NCBI RefSeq assembly: GCF_003231285.1
Contig: NZ_QKNS01000005.1
Location: 1-64,000 of the forward strand
Length of the DNA stretch: 64,000 nucleotides
Origin: Hymenobacter sediminis
GTDB taxonomy: Bacteria; Bacteroidota; Bacteroidia; Cytophagales; Hymenobacteraceae
Direction of reading: 5' to 3'
The position numbers were made by a program, and so were the translations under genes. Every line of letters begins with the position of its first letter. The stretch's first letter is position 1. Positions 25,717-33,769 of this stretch are shown here, in pieces. Under the pieces are notes generated by a model, which was given only the letters and a program-made list of their open reading frames with translations, made no database searches and was not told the DNA's origin.

Positions 25717-26862
25717 CTACACGACGGGGGTAGGAGCCGAATTCAAACCATCGAGGTGGCTGCCAGATGTTAGCTGTACTACGGTATTGCCCGTGCTGGC
25801 AAAGGAGCCGCCGGCTTGCTCTACTACTTCTACCAGCCGGTAGTTCAGCTCTTCTTTCACTTGCAGGTATTCGTCGTAATTGGTGGTTTCCACGAAGTAC
25901 TGCACCGTTACTTCCTTGGCTACCGGCGTGAGGGCGGCGAACTGAATCTGCGCCTCTTTGGTGACGAGCGGATTGGCTTCCAGGGCTTTTTTGCCTTCCT
26001 CCACAATACGGTGCAGCTGCTGACTGGTGGTAGCGTGGCTGAGGGCCAACGTAAAGCTAACGCGCCGGGCTGTACGCAACGACAAGTTATCAAGGGGCTT
26101 ATCAATCATGCTCTTGTTGGGTACCGTCACGTAGCTTTTCTCGGCCGTACGGAGGCGGGTGCTTCGGAAGCCTACTTTCTCTACGGTGCCCGTCACGGCG
26201 CCTACCTCTACCAAATCGCCCACGGCGAAGGGCCGGTCGAGGAAAATGGTGAAGGAGGCAATCAGGTTTTCGAGGCTCTCCTTGGCAGCGAAGGCCACGG
26301 CCAAACCGCCAATGCCCAAACCCCCAATCAGGGCCGTCACATTCACCCCAAACACCTTGCTCAGCATCACCAGAAACGTGAGCGTGAGCACCAGCACCTT
26401 AAGTAAGTCTTTGGCGAAGGGAATCAGCTGATTGTTGAGGCGGGAAGGGGTAGCTTCGGCCCGGCGCTGAAACACCATCACCAGAAAATCGATGATGCGT
26501 AGCCATATCCAGCCTACCCCCCAGATAACCGCCAACTGAAACAGGCGAAACAGCGCTACCTGTGGCCAAGGTTCATTGCGGGTGATATCGGCGCTGCGCA
26601 CGGGGTAGTCCAGCACCTGAAAGGCAAAATAGGCCGTGAACAAAAAGATAACCACCGATACGGGCTGAATCAGCAGGGCCTGAAACTGCAGCTCGCTGAC
26701 GCCCTCGGTGCGCCTACGAATAAAGCGGAATACCAGCTTCGACAGTAGCCGGGACAGCAGTGTTTTAAACGCGTAGCCGAACAGCAGAATACCCAGGCAC
26801 GTCAGGTAAGCCCCTACGTTGTTGCCCAGGAAACGGTACTGAAGGATTTCTTGAAGACTCAT
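25717..26862 (-). CDS. MscS family mechanosensitive channel
   Basis: 381 residues, four to five membrane helices, then the MscS pore helix and beta domain (GGLGIGGLAVAFAAKESLENL, FLDRPFAVGDLVEVG, VGFRSTRLRT, VPNKSMIDKPLDNLS). It releases solutes on osmotic downshift. The ATG at 26862 is chosen; an upstream ATG at 26892 would add ten residues with no sign of conservation. A paired wordy element lies at 26896-26976, upstream of the gene. Confidence 0.88.
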   Translation of the reverse strand: MSLQEILQYRFLGNNVGAYLTCLGILLFGYAFKTLLSRLLSKLVFRFIRRRTEGVSELQFQALLIQPVSVVIFLFTAYFAFQVLDYPVRSADITRNEPWPQVALFRLFQLAVIWGVGWIWLRIIDFLVMVFQRRAEATPSRLNNQLIPFAKDLLKVLVLTLTFLVMLSKVFGVNVTALIGGLGIGGLAVAFAAKESLENLIASFTIFLDRPFAVGDLVEVGAVTGTVEKVGFRSTRLRTAEKSYVTVPNKSMIDKPLDNLSLRTARRVSFTLALSHATTSQQLHRIVEEGKKALEANPLVTKEAQIQFAALTPVAKEVTVQYFVETTNYDEYLQVKEELNYRLVEVVEQAGGSFASTGNTVVQLTSGSHLDGLNSAPTPVV

Positions 26863-26895
26863 GAAGGAAATATGCAGAAGGTGGCCGGACAATAG

Positions 26896-26976
26896 GAATG
26901 AAGAAAGGTGACAAAGTGGGAGCTGTTGTCAGAGCAACTACATTTCCCACCTTATCACCTTTCCTGTATTTCCTAC
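26896..26976. repeat. Wordy inverted intergenic element
   Basis: Left arm 26896-26922 (words AAAGGTGACAAAGTGGGA) and right arm 26941-26976 (TCCCACCTTATCACCTTTCC) are near complements. It fills the gap between two minus-strand genes, between the amino-acid dehydrogenase stop codon and the MscS start. Confidence 0.6.
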
Positions 26977-28206
26977 TTATACTAACTGCCGCAGCGCCAT
27001 TTCAAACGACTTCTGGGCAATGCCAGTGGTAGCTTCGCCCTGGTGGCGGGTGCGCTCCAGCGCCGCCCGAATTATTTTTGAAGTGTCCTGGAAGATGGCC
27101 TGGTCGGTAATTTCGGCGTTGGATTCCATGAGGTAGGCAAATACCCGGGCCATACCGCAGTTGGCAATGAAATCGGGGATGACGCTGGTGTGAGCATCGG
27201 CAAACTCACCGGTCGGGCCGAAGAAGATTTCGGGGTCCTGGAAGGGCACGTTGGCGCCACAGGAAATAACTTCCAGGCCTCCGGCTACCAGTTGCTCTAC
27301 TTGCCCCCGCGACACCAACCGAGAAGCAGCCGCCGGAATAAAGATTTCAGCACCGCTGCTCCAGATGCGCTGGTTTACCTCCTCGAACGACAACAGATTA
27401 TCGGCGGCCAGAGCGTTACCGTCGCGCTCCAGGAACAGCGTCCGGATTTCCTCCAGCGAGAAGCCGTCCTCTTTGATCAGGCCCCCGGCCCGGTCGATAA
27501 TGCCAGTGATGCGAGCACCCTGAGTGGCAAGGTAATAGGCCGCAGCCGCACCTACGTTGCCCCAGCCCTGAATAATGGCGCGCTTGCCGGCCACCGAGCG
27601 GCTGCCCCACAGCTCATAGTAATGGCGCACAGCTTCGGCTACCCCGTAACCCGTAATCAGGTCGGCTACGGTGTATTTGCGGCTCAGGTCGGGCGAGAAG
27701 CTGGCGTCTTCCAGCACTTTTACCACGCCCTGGCGCAGTTGGCCCAGCTTCTGAATCTTCTGAGGCTCAGTGGCGCGGTAGTGGCCGTTCACGATGCCTT
27801 CCTGGGGGTGCCAGAGGCCGTAGTCTTCGGTAATCGGAATTACATCGTGAATTTCGTCCACGTTCAGGTCGCCTCCGGTACCGTAGTAGTTTTTCAGCAG
27901 CGGAATAACGGCCCGGTACCAGCGCTCCAGCACGCCGCGTTTGCGCGGATCCTGAGGGTCGAAGTTGATGCCTGATTTAGCCCCACCAATAGCCGGCCCC
28001 GACACGGTGAACTTCACTTCCATGGTTTTGGCCAAGCTTTCTACCTCGCGCTTGTCCAAGCCTTTGCGCATGCGGGTGCCGCCACCGGCTGCCCCGCCGC
28101 GCAAGGAGTTAATGACTACCCAGCCCTCGGCTTCGGTTTCGGAGTCTTTCCATTCAAAAACGATTTCGGGACGCTTATTTTCAAAGGTGGCCAGCAGGTC
28201 TTTCAT
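26977..28206 (-). CDS. Glu/Leu/Phe/Val dehydrogenase family protein (divergent)
   Basis: 409 residues. N-terminal substrate domain with GGGTRMRKGL, Lys65 in MEVKFTVSG and catalytic Lys77 in GPAIGGAKSGI; Rossmann motif IQGWGNVGAAAAYYL. It is clearly of the oxidative-deaminase family but differs from the other two copies in the window; the segment LNVDEIHDVIPITEDYGLWHPQ is not found in them. The amino-acid substrate is not certain. A TACCTTTG promoter box lies 41 bases before the start codon. Confidence 0.85.
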   Translation of the reverse strand: MKDLLATFENKRPEIVFEWKDSETEAEGWVVINSLRGGAAGGGTRMRKGLDKREVESLAKTMEVKFTVSGPAIGGAKSGINFDPQDPRKRGVLERWYRAVIPLLKNYYGTGGDLNVDEIHDVIPITEDYGLWHPQEGIVNGHYRATEPQKIQKLGQLRQGVVKVLEDASFSPDLSRKYTVADLITGYGVAEAVRHYYELWGSRSVAGKRAIIQGWGNVGAAAAYYLATQGARITGIIDRAGGLIKEDGFSLEEIRTLFLERDGNALAADNLLSFEEVNQRIWSSGAEIFIPAAASRLVSRGQVEQLVAGGLEVISCGANVPFQDPEIFFGPTGEFADAHTSVIPDFIANCGMARVFAYLMESNAEITDQAIFQDTSKIIRAALERTRHQGEATTGIAQKSFEMALRQLV

Positions 28207-28538
28207 CAGCAGTCAGGCAGATAGGGTGGGATGGAATGTTCGGACGCAAAGGTACGCAGCTCGTCTGCTCACCACACCTGAAGCATTTGAGATGGGCAGG
28301 AAATAGGCCTGAAGGATGATGAAAAGGCAAACGTGAATAACTGCCTGAGAAACAGATTGTATTATGGTAAGCTCAGCCTTTGGGTTATTCGTTGCGTTAA
28401 GGGTAGGAAGTGTACAATATTCCCGGATTCGTAAATTTTTTCCGCTCAGGGTGCGTTAAAAGGAACTATGCAGACTCAGAATATCGTATTAGCCATATTC
28501 CTGCATGCTTTCTCCCGGTACCACCGTTGCAACGACAT
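28207..28538. other. 332-bp divergent intergenic region
   Basis: Between the divergent dehydrogenase and ArsR genes. It holds the TACCTTTG box at 28247-28254 (minus). A short direct repeat GCGTTAA occurs about 28393 and 28452 before the ArsR gene. No other gene is seen. Confidence 0.45.
28247..28254 (-). promoter_or_regulatory. -7 promoter box TACCTTTG
   Basis: Exact TAnnTTTG match on the minus strand, 41 bases before the dehydrogenase ATG at 28206. Confidence 0.55.
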
Positions 28539-28847
28539 ATGAAACCATTGCTTTCAAGAGTAGAGTCCAAAAAAGTAGATAAGGCGGCTGCCATGCTGAA
28601 GGTGCTGGCTCACCCCAAGCGCCTAGCCATCGTCGATCTATTGGGTAAAGAGGAGAAGATGACCGTTACGGAAATCTACCGCTCCCTCGATTTGCCCCAG
28701 GCCATTGCCTCCCAGCACCTCATCACCCTCAAAGACCGCGGCATCCTGTCCTCGTTCAAAGTCGGTACCAAAATTTACTACTCCCTCTCCATCCCTAAAC
28801 TGCTGGACGTCATCGATTCCTTAGAGGATTGCTGCGACACCATGTAA
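28539..28847 (+). CDS. ArsR-family winged-helix regulator
   Basis: 102 residues with a winged helix-turn-helix (AAMLKVLAHPKRLAIVDLL, VTEIYRSLDLPQAIASQHLITLKDRGIL, KIYYSLS). The recognition helix is QAIASQHLITLK. The C-terminus ends LEDCCDTM: a cysteine pair that could sense metal or redox state, but the classic ArsR CxC in helix 3 is absent. The ATG at 28539 is chosen over the open frame from 28410 because the family homology starts there. No target gene is evident; it is convergent with hemA. Confidence 0.8.
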   Translation: MKPLLSRVESKKVDKAAAMLKVLAHPKRLAIVDLLGKEEKMTVTEIYRSLDLPQAIASQHLITLKDRGILSSFKVGTKIYYSLSIPKLLDVIDSLEDCCDTM

Positions 28848-28882
28848 GCGCCGGGCTTCGGAGATGCCAACGGTACGTAAAG

Positions 28883-28919
28883 CAAAAAGCCCTGCTGGCG
28901 ACACCAGCAGGGCTTTTTG
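28883..28919. terminator. Bidirectional terminator, 16-bp perfect stem
   Basis: Arms 28883-28898 and 28904-28919, exact complements with a 5-base loop, between the convergent ArsR and hemA genes. Confidence 0.85.
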
Positions 28920-28945
28920 TATAAAAGGGGGGTAGGGAGCCTCGA

Positions 28946-30217
28946 CTAAGCTACGTCCGGCTGCCGCTCCAAGTCGAACAGGTCGGTCAGCACGTCGATA
29001 AGCTGGTCGGCCTCACCGCGTTTGCAGGCGGCTTTCAGTTGGAGTACAGGCTGTTTCAGAATCTTCTGCATCAGGGAGCGAGTAATGTCGTCCATGCGCT
29101 TGGCTTCCTCAGGGCTCATCTTTTTCTGGAAGCGGTCCATCTCTTCTAGGCGGATTTGCTCCAGGGCGTTCTTGAGCTTCTGGATGGTAGGCGACACCAT
29201 CATTTCCTTGGTCCAGTCCTGAAGGCCAACTATGCTTTCCTCGATGATGGCCCGCACCTGAGGCACAGCGGCCAGGCGGCGCTCCAGCGCGGCGGAAGCC
29301 TTGCTATGGATGGCGTCGATGTTGTATACCAGCACGCCGGGCACCTGTTCCACATCGGTAGCAATGCTACGGGGTACCGAGAGGTCGATAAAGAACTTGT
29401 AGCTCAGCACGTCCAGGTGCTCTACCATGTCGCGGGTGAAGAACGGGTCTTCGCGGGAGATGCTGCTGATAATAACGTCGGCATCCTTCAGGCCGGGCAC
29501 CAGGTCCTCAAAGTTGATAACCTTAAGGCCACACTCTTCCGCCAGTACATCGGCCTTAGAGCGGGTGCGGTTGCAGATGGTTACGTCCTGAAACAGCTTA
29601 CTGTCGCCGAAGTGGCGGCACACATCTGCCCCAATCTCCCCTAGGCCCACTACCAGTACTCGCGGATTGGCTACGTCGGCCGTCAGTTCTTCTACCAGCT
29701 CCAGCGCGGCGTAGGAAGTAGAGGCGGCCCCGTCGCGAAACGAGGTTTCCTGCTGTACGCGCTTATTAGTGAAGAAGATGGTGTGCAACAGGCGGTGCAG
29801 AAACGGCCCAGCCGCATCGGCATCGGCCGACCACTGGTAGGCCTGCTTTACCTGGTTGCTGATCTGCATGTCGCCAACTACCTGGGCATCAAGGCCCATA
29901 GCTACTTCGAAGAGGTGGCGTACGGCGTCGGAATGCTGATCGAGAATATCGAAGTAAGGAAAGTACTCGGCTACCTCCGGCAGGTTCTTGAGCTGGCCCA
30001 GGGCCTCAATAATAGCGGGGCTCTGGTCACGCTCAGCGGAATAGTACACTTCCGTGCGGTTGCAGGTACTTAGCACGAGCAGGTCGGTAAGGCCCAGCTC
30101 TTGGTGCAAGGTGTGCAGGAATCGGCGGCACGCAGCTTCGTCCAGAGCAATCAGCTCCCGAATTTCGAGGGGAGCTTTCTTGAATGACAGACTGACGGCC
30201 TTAAATGGATGGAGCAT
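28946..30217 (-). CDS. hemA: Glutamyl-tRNA reductase
   Basis: 423 residues. HemA reduces glutamyl-tRNA to glutamate-1-semialdehyde, the entry of haem synthesis by the C5 route. Catalytic Cys52 lies in LSTCNRTEVY; the NADPH loop is VVGLGEIGADV; the C-terminal dimerisation helices are present. Divergent from the kinase gene. A TATTTTTG box on the minus strand lies about 30 bases before the start codon. Confidence 0.95.
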   Translation of the reverse strand: MLHPFKAVSLSFKKAPLEIRELIALDEAACRRFLHTLHQELGLTDLLVLSTCNRTEVYYSAERDQSPAIIEALGQLKNLPEVAEYFPYFDILDQHSDAVRHLFEVAMGLDAQVVGDMQISNQVKQAYQWSADADAAGPFLHRLLHTIFFTNKRVQQETSFRDGAASTSYAALELVEELTADVANPRVLVVGLGEIGADVCRHFGDSKLFQDVTICNRTRSKADVLAEECGLKVINFEDLVPGLKDADVIISSISREDPFFTRDMVEHLDVLSYKFFIDLSVPRSIATDVEQVPGVLVYNIDAIHSKASAALERRLAAVPQVRAIIEESIVGLQDWTKEMMVSPTIQKLKNALEQIRLEEMDRFQKKMSPEEAKRMDDITRSLMQKILKQPVLQLKAACKRGEADQLIDVLTDLFDLERQPDVA

Positions 30218-30245
30218 AGCTTGTGCTAGTGCGAAAATCAGAAGG

Positions 30246-30253
30246 CAAAAATA
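30246..30253 (-). promoter_or_regulatory. -7 promoter box TATTTTTG
   Basis: Matches TAnnTTTG on the minus strand, about 30 bases before the hemA start codon. Confidence 0.5.
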
Positions 30254-30460
30254 CAGTACAAATTGCTAGCGTGAAAACAGTTGCTAAGGTCTACAGGTTC
30301 GGGCAGACCCAGAATCAGGTTAAAACACCGGTTTAAACAGGCTAAAGCAAACTTCTTCTCGTTTATCCTGACGAAAATCATTTCCTCGGAGTTGTGGCCG
30401 CGGCCTTACGGTTGTGCTACCCTTTGCGGGCCCTCGTATCTTCGCCGGGGTGCGGGCCGT

Positions 30461-31681
30461 ATGCTGCACCTTGCCATTCGTCTGTTTCCGCTCGTGCTGC
30501 CCATCCCCATCTACGACCAAAAGTCTCGCATCAAGCTCATTATTGTGGGCGTGGCCTTATTGATTGGGGCAGCTACGGTTATTTACACCAACCTGCTGGT
30601 GCAGCAGCTCTCGGAGCGGGAGCAAAAGCAGATTGACTTGTACGCCAAAACCCAGCGCTACCTCATCAATACCGAGGAAGAGTCGAACGTGTCGTTTCTC
30701 TACGATGAGATTATCGAGGCCAATACCACTATTCCGGTAATTTGGGCCGATGACAGCGGCTACCCTCTCGACGCCCAGAACCTGCCCGTGCCGAAAGGCC
30801 TGAGCGAAACCGCACGGGTAACGTTTCTGCAGCAGGAAATGCTGAAGATGAAGGAGCAGCACACGCCCATTGTTATTGAAATCGGGGGCGGGGTGCGCAA
30901 CTTTATCTATTACAAGGAGTCGTCGCTCCTGACACAACTGCGCTACTACCCCCTGGTGCAGCTTGCTATTATTGGGTGCCTGGCGGTTATTGCCTACTTC
31001 GCGTTCAGCTACTCAAGGCGTGCCGAGCAGAACCGGGTGTGGGTGGGCCTGGCCAAGGAAACGGCCCACCAATTGGGTACGCCACTCAGCAGCCTGGTAG
31101 GCTGGCAGGCTTACCTGCGGGAGTCGGAGCGGTTTAGGGGCGAGCCCATTGTGGAAGAGCTGGGCAAGGATATTCGGCGGCTGGAAATTATTACGGAGCG
31201 GTTCAGCAACATCGGTTCCGTGCCCGTACTCAACGACGAGAACATCTACCGCGTCACAACCAATGCCATCAGTTACCTGCAAAGCCGGGTGTCGCGGAAA
31301 GTCAGCTTTGAAGTGAAGACGGACCTCCCCCTGGATACGCCGGCTCAAATCAACATCCCGCTTTTCGACTGGGTAATTGAGAACATCTGCAAGAACGCCG
31401 TGGATGCTATGGATGGCCGTGGCAGCATCACCATTCACTTGCGCCGCCCCGTCCGTAACAAAGGCCAGATTGCCATTGATATTACCGACACCGGCAAAGG
31501 CATCCCGAAAACCAAGCTGGAAAGTGTATTCCTACCCGGCTACACTACCAAAAAGCGCGGGTGGGGTCTGGGCCTGGCCCTGGCAAAGCGTATCATCGAG
31601 AACTACCACCGCGGCCGCCTCTTCGTGAAGTGGAGCGAGGTAGGGCGCGGTACTACCTTCCGGATTCTGCTGAACGGGTAG
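30461..31681 (+). CDS. Sensor histidine kinase
   Basis: 406 residues. Two membrane helices (about 24-42 and 165-187) enclose a periplasmic or extracytoplasmic domain of about 120 residues. The kinase core follows: H-box KETAHQLGTPLSSL with His203, N-box ENICKNAVDAMDG, G1 DTGKGI and G2 GWGLGLALAKRII. No response regulator is adjacent, so it is an orphan here. The ATG at 30461 is chosen, with a near-consensus TATCTTCG box 25 bases upstream. Its stop codon is one base from that of the convergent lipoprotein gene. Confidence 0.88.
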   Translation: MLHLAIRLFPLVLPIPIYDQKSRIKLIIVGVALLIGAATVIYTNLLVQQLSEREQKQIDLYAKTQRYLINTEEESNVSFLYDEIIEANTTIPVIWADDSGYPLDAQNLPVPKGLSETARVTFLQQEMLKMKEQHTPIVIEIGGGVRNFIYYKESSLLTQLRYYPLVQLAIIGCLAVIAYFAFSYSRRAEQNRVWVGLAKETAHQLGTPLSSLVGWQAYLRESERFRGEPIVEELGKDIRRLEIITERFSNIGSVPVLNDENIYRVTTNAISYLQSRVSRKVSFEVKTDLPLDTPAQINIPLFDWVIENICKNAVDAMDGRGSITIHLRRPVRNKGQIAIDITDTGKGIPKTKLESVFLPGYTTKKRGWGLGLALAKRIIENYHRGRLFVKWSEVGRGTTFRILLNG

Positions 31682-31682
31682 G

Positions 31683-32792
31683 CTATTCCTTGGCCGTCAC
31701 TTCGTCTGCCACCTCCCGTACTTTCTTCACCTCCGAGCGGTTGGTAATTTCCACGTAGCTGTTGCCCTTCACAGGCTTGCCGTGGTGGGTGCCTTCTACC
31801 CGGCACATGCCTTCCCAGTAGTGCATCCGGATGCCGGCAAACAGCTTCAGGGTTAGCTCCTGGTCCTGCATTACGGGTGTAATGGTAAGGTCGTAGCCTT
31901 GGCTGGGAATGCGCAGGCGCCACTTGTTGGGGTAGCGCAGCTTGGAGTGCGGGCTGGTCCAATACGCCAGGGTTTCCAGCTGAAAATCCTTTTGGTCGAG
32001 GTGAGTATTCTGAGCCTGGGTGCCGTAGTGAGAGCCACCCCCAATGCCCTCGCCCGTAACTTTGTTGTAGAGCTGATAGGCCATGATTTCCTCGCGCGGC
32101 TCATCGAGTTGAATGCTGAACCAGTCCCAGCCTAGGTCCTTGGCCATTACGCTGTTGCAGTTCCACTGCCGGTCATACCATAATTCGCCCTCTACCTGTC
32201 GCTTCTTGCCATTGATTTCAATGGTTCCAGTAGTCGTCATGCGGGGGTAGCTGTAGTAGCCTGCCTTGGCCGTGGGGCCATATTGCTCGTAGCCCGTGCC
32301 GCCGTGGAGCAGTACGGGTTTAGCGGGCGTTGTTTGCAGGTCGATGGCGTGGCCGGTGTGCGCGGTCATGCGGGCCTGCAAGTGGTAGCTGCCTTCCTGG
32401 CCGGTGAGTGTCCAGCGCTGGGCCTGCTTTTGCATGCTCAGGTTCAGCGGCAGGGTTGGGGCCAGCAACTGGGGTAGGCGCTCCACCTTATAATCGTAGC
32501 GAAACTGCTTTTGCTGCGGATCAGTAAGGGCGAAGTTGACCATTTGCCAGTCCTTCTTACCCGTTACGTTGAAGTGGAAGAACACATACTCCACCCCAAA
32601 TTGCTCGCTCGTAGCTTTGTCGCGCAGGTGGCCCGTGAAATACCACCACTCCAGGGAGTTTTGCTTATGCGGAGCTTCTTCCTGCGGTAGCTGAGCCCGC
32701 TCCTGAAAAACGTCGTGCTTATTAGTGGGTTTCAGGGCGCAACCGGAGGTAGCAAGCAGAAGGGCAAGGGTAGCGAGCAGCAAATTCTTCAT
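31683..32792 (-). CDS. Lipocalin-like (AttH/CrtC-type) lipoprotein
   Basis: 369 residues with a lipoprotein signal ending in SGCALK (Cys18). The body matches the AttH/carotenoid 1,2-hydratase-type lipocalin pair: NSLEWWYFTGHL, VEYVFFHFNVTG, GELWYDRQWNCN, GWDWFSIQLD, MHYWEGMCRVEG. Relatives include carotenoid hydratases and proteins of unknown function; the ligand is not known here. A carotenoid role is only a speculation. Confidence 0.8.
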   Translation of the reverse strand: MKNLLLATLALLLATSGCALKPTNKHDVFQERAQLPQEEAPHKQNSLEWWYFTGHLRDKATSEQFGVEYVFFHFNVTGKKDWQMVNFALTDPQQKQFRYDYKVERLPQLLAPTLPLNLSMQKQAQRWTLTGQEGSYHLQARMTAHTGHAIDLQTTPAKPVLLHGGTGYEQYGPTAKAGYYSYPRMTTTGTIEINGKKRQVEGELWYDRQWNCNSVMAKDLGWDWFSIQLDEPREEIMAYQLYNKVTGEGIGGGSHYGTQAQNTHLDQKDFQLETLAYWTSPHSKLRYPNKWRLRIPSQGYDLTITPVMQDQELTLKLFAGIRMHYWEGMCRVEGTHHGKPVKGNSYVEITNRSEVKKVREVADEVTAKE

Positions 32793-32844
32793 ACCTCGGA
32801 ATAAGGCTTTTCGGGGCCGAAAGGTTTGCTACGGCTGCGTTTTA

Positions 32845-33576
32845 CTACCGTCGGAAGGGCCGCGTGAGGCGCCACCATAAGCTGCGCGGGGTGTACCAGG
32901 GTAGGGCAGTGCCAATAAACTCCCCTTTCACATCTGGTTGCATAGTAAGCATAACACTTACCATGGATTGGTGTGCAGTGGGCCGCAAAGTCAGCTCCTG
33001 AGTTTCATAGCCAATGCTGCTGACAAGTAATACAGTTGATTGGCCAGCTGGTACCTGCAGCTCAAAGGTGCCATCACTAGCCGAGGATGTGCCGATAGGA
33101 GTGCCCTTCACGAGTACTGTTACGCCGGGTAGAGGTTGTTGACTTCCCGTTTCTGCTACAACCCCGCGTATGGTCAGCAGCGGTTCTGAAACTGAAGGGG
33201 GTGGTGCCGTTGGCCGGGTAGCTACCATACCGACGGTGACAGCCTGAGGAAGAATGGCTGGTTCAGGTAACTGCTGCGCCTGGGCCGGAGAGGTTACTGC
33301 AACACCAAAACCTAGCAGCGTGACCAGCGCCAGCCAACGCGTGCGCCATATATCTGCCTGTTCAACCAGCGGTCGGTTCAACTGCTCCCGCCGAAAGCGC
33401 CCACAACTCTTTCCCGTTGATTGACTTAGGAAAGTCACAATCTCTGCGTCTGTCATACGGGTAAAATCTATGACCACCTTATCACAAGCGGCGCAGTGCC
33501 GACCTTGAGCGGCGGGAGTCATAGCGGTCCAGCTTTCGTGGCAGGGATGGGGTACGGAGAGGGTAGGGCGAGGCAT
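32845..33576 (-). CDS. Membrane protein: Cys-motif domain plus CarboxypepD_reg-like domain
   Basis: 243 residues in three parts. Residues 7-75 are a cysteine/histidine-patterned cytoplasmic domain (CHESW, GRHCAACDKVVIDFTRMTD, SCGRF) that could bind a metal. Residues 80-100 are a membrane helix (WLALVTLLGFGVAVTSPA). Residues 128-205 are an extracytoplasmic CarboxypepD_reg-like beta domain (IRGVVAETGSQQPLPGVTV, GTFELQVPAGQ, VSSIGYETQELTL). The role is unknown. The start is set at 33576, ten residues before the first motif; the frame is open from 33699. Confidence 0.65.
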   Translation of the reverse strand: MPRPTLSVPHPCHESWTAMTPAAQGRHCAACDKVVIDFTRMTDAEIVTFLSQSTGKSCGRFRREQLNRPLVEQADIWRTRWLALVTLLGFGVAVTSPAQAQQLPEPAILPQAVTVGMVATRPTAPPPSVSEPLLTIRGVVAETGSQQPLPGVTVLVKGTPIGTSSASDGTFELQVPAGQSTVLLVSSIGYETQELTLRPTAHQSMVSVMLTMQPDVKGEFIGTALPWYTPRSLWWRLTRPFRR

Positions 33577-33769
33577 AGCGAAGGATAATGATTTGCTATG
33601 CTGATGCTGCATGGCGTCATATTCCACACCGTGTGGCTGAAATTCTTTCATGAAAGGAGTAGGGGCGGCCTGGTTGTGTATCAGGCTCGAAAAAGCCATC
33701 CTGTGCTACAGCGTGCAGCCCCACGCATTATTCTGTATCTTTTGCCCCTCTTAACCTCTCACTACTGCA

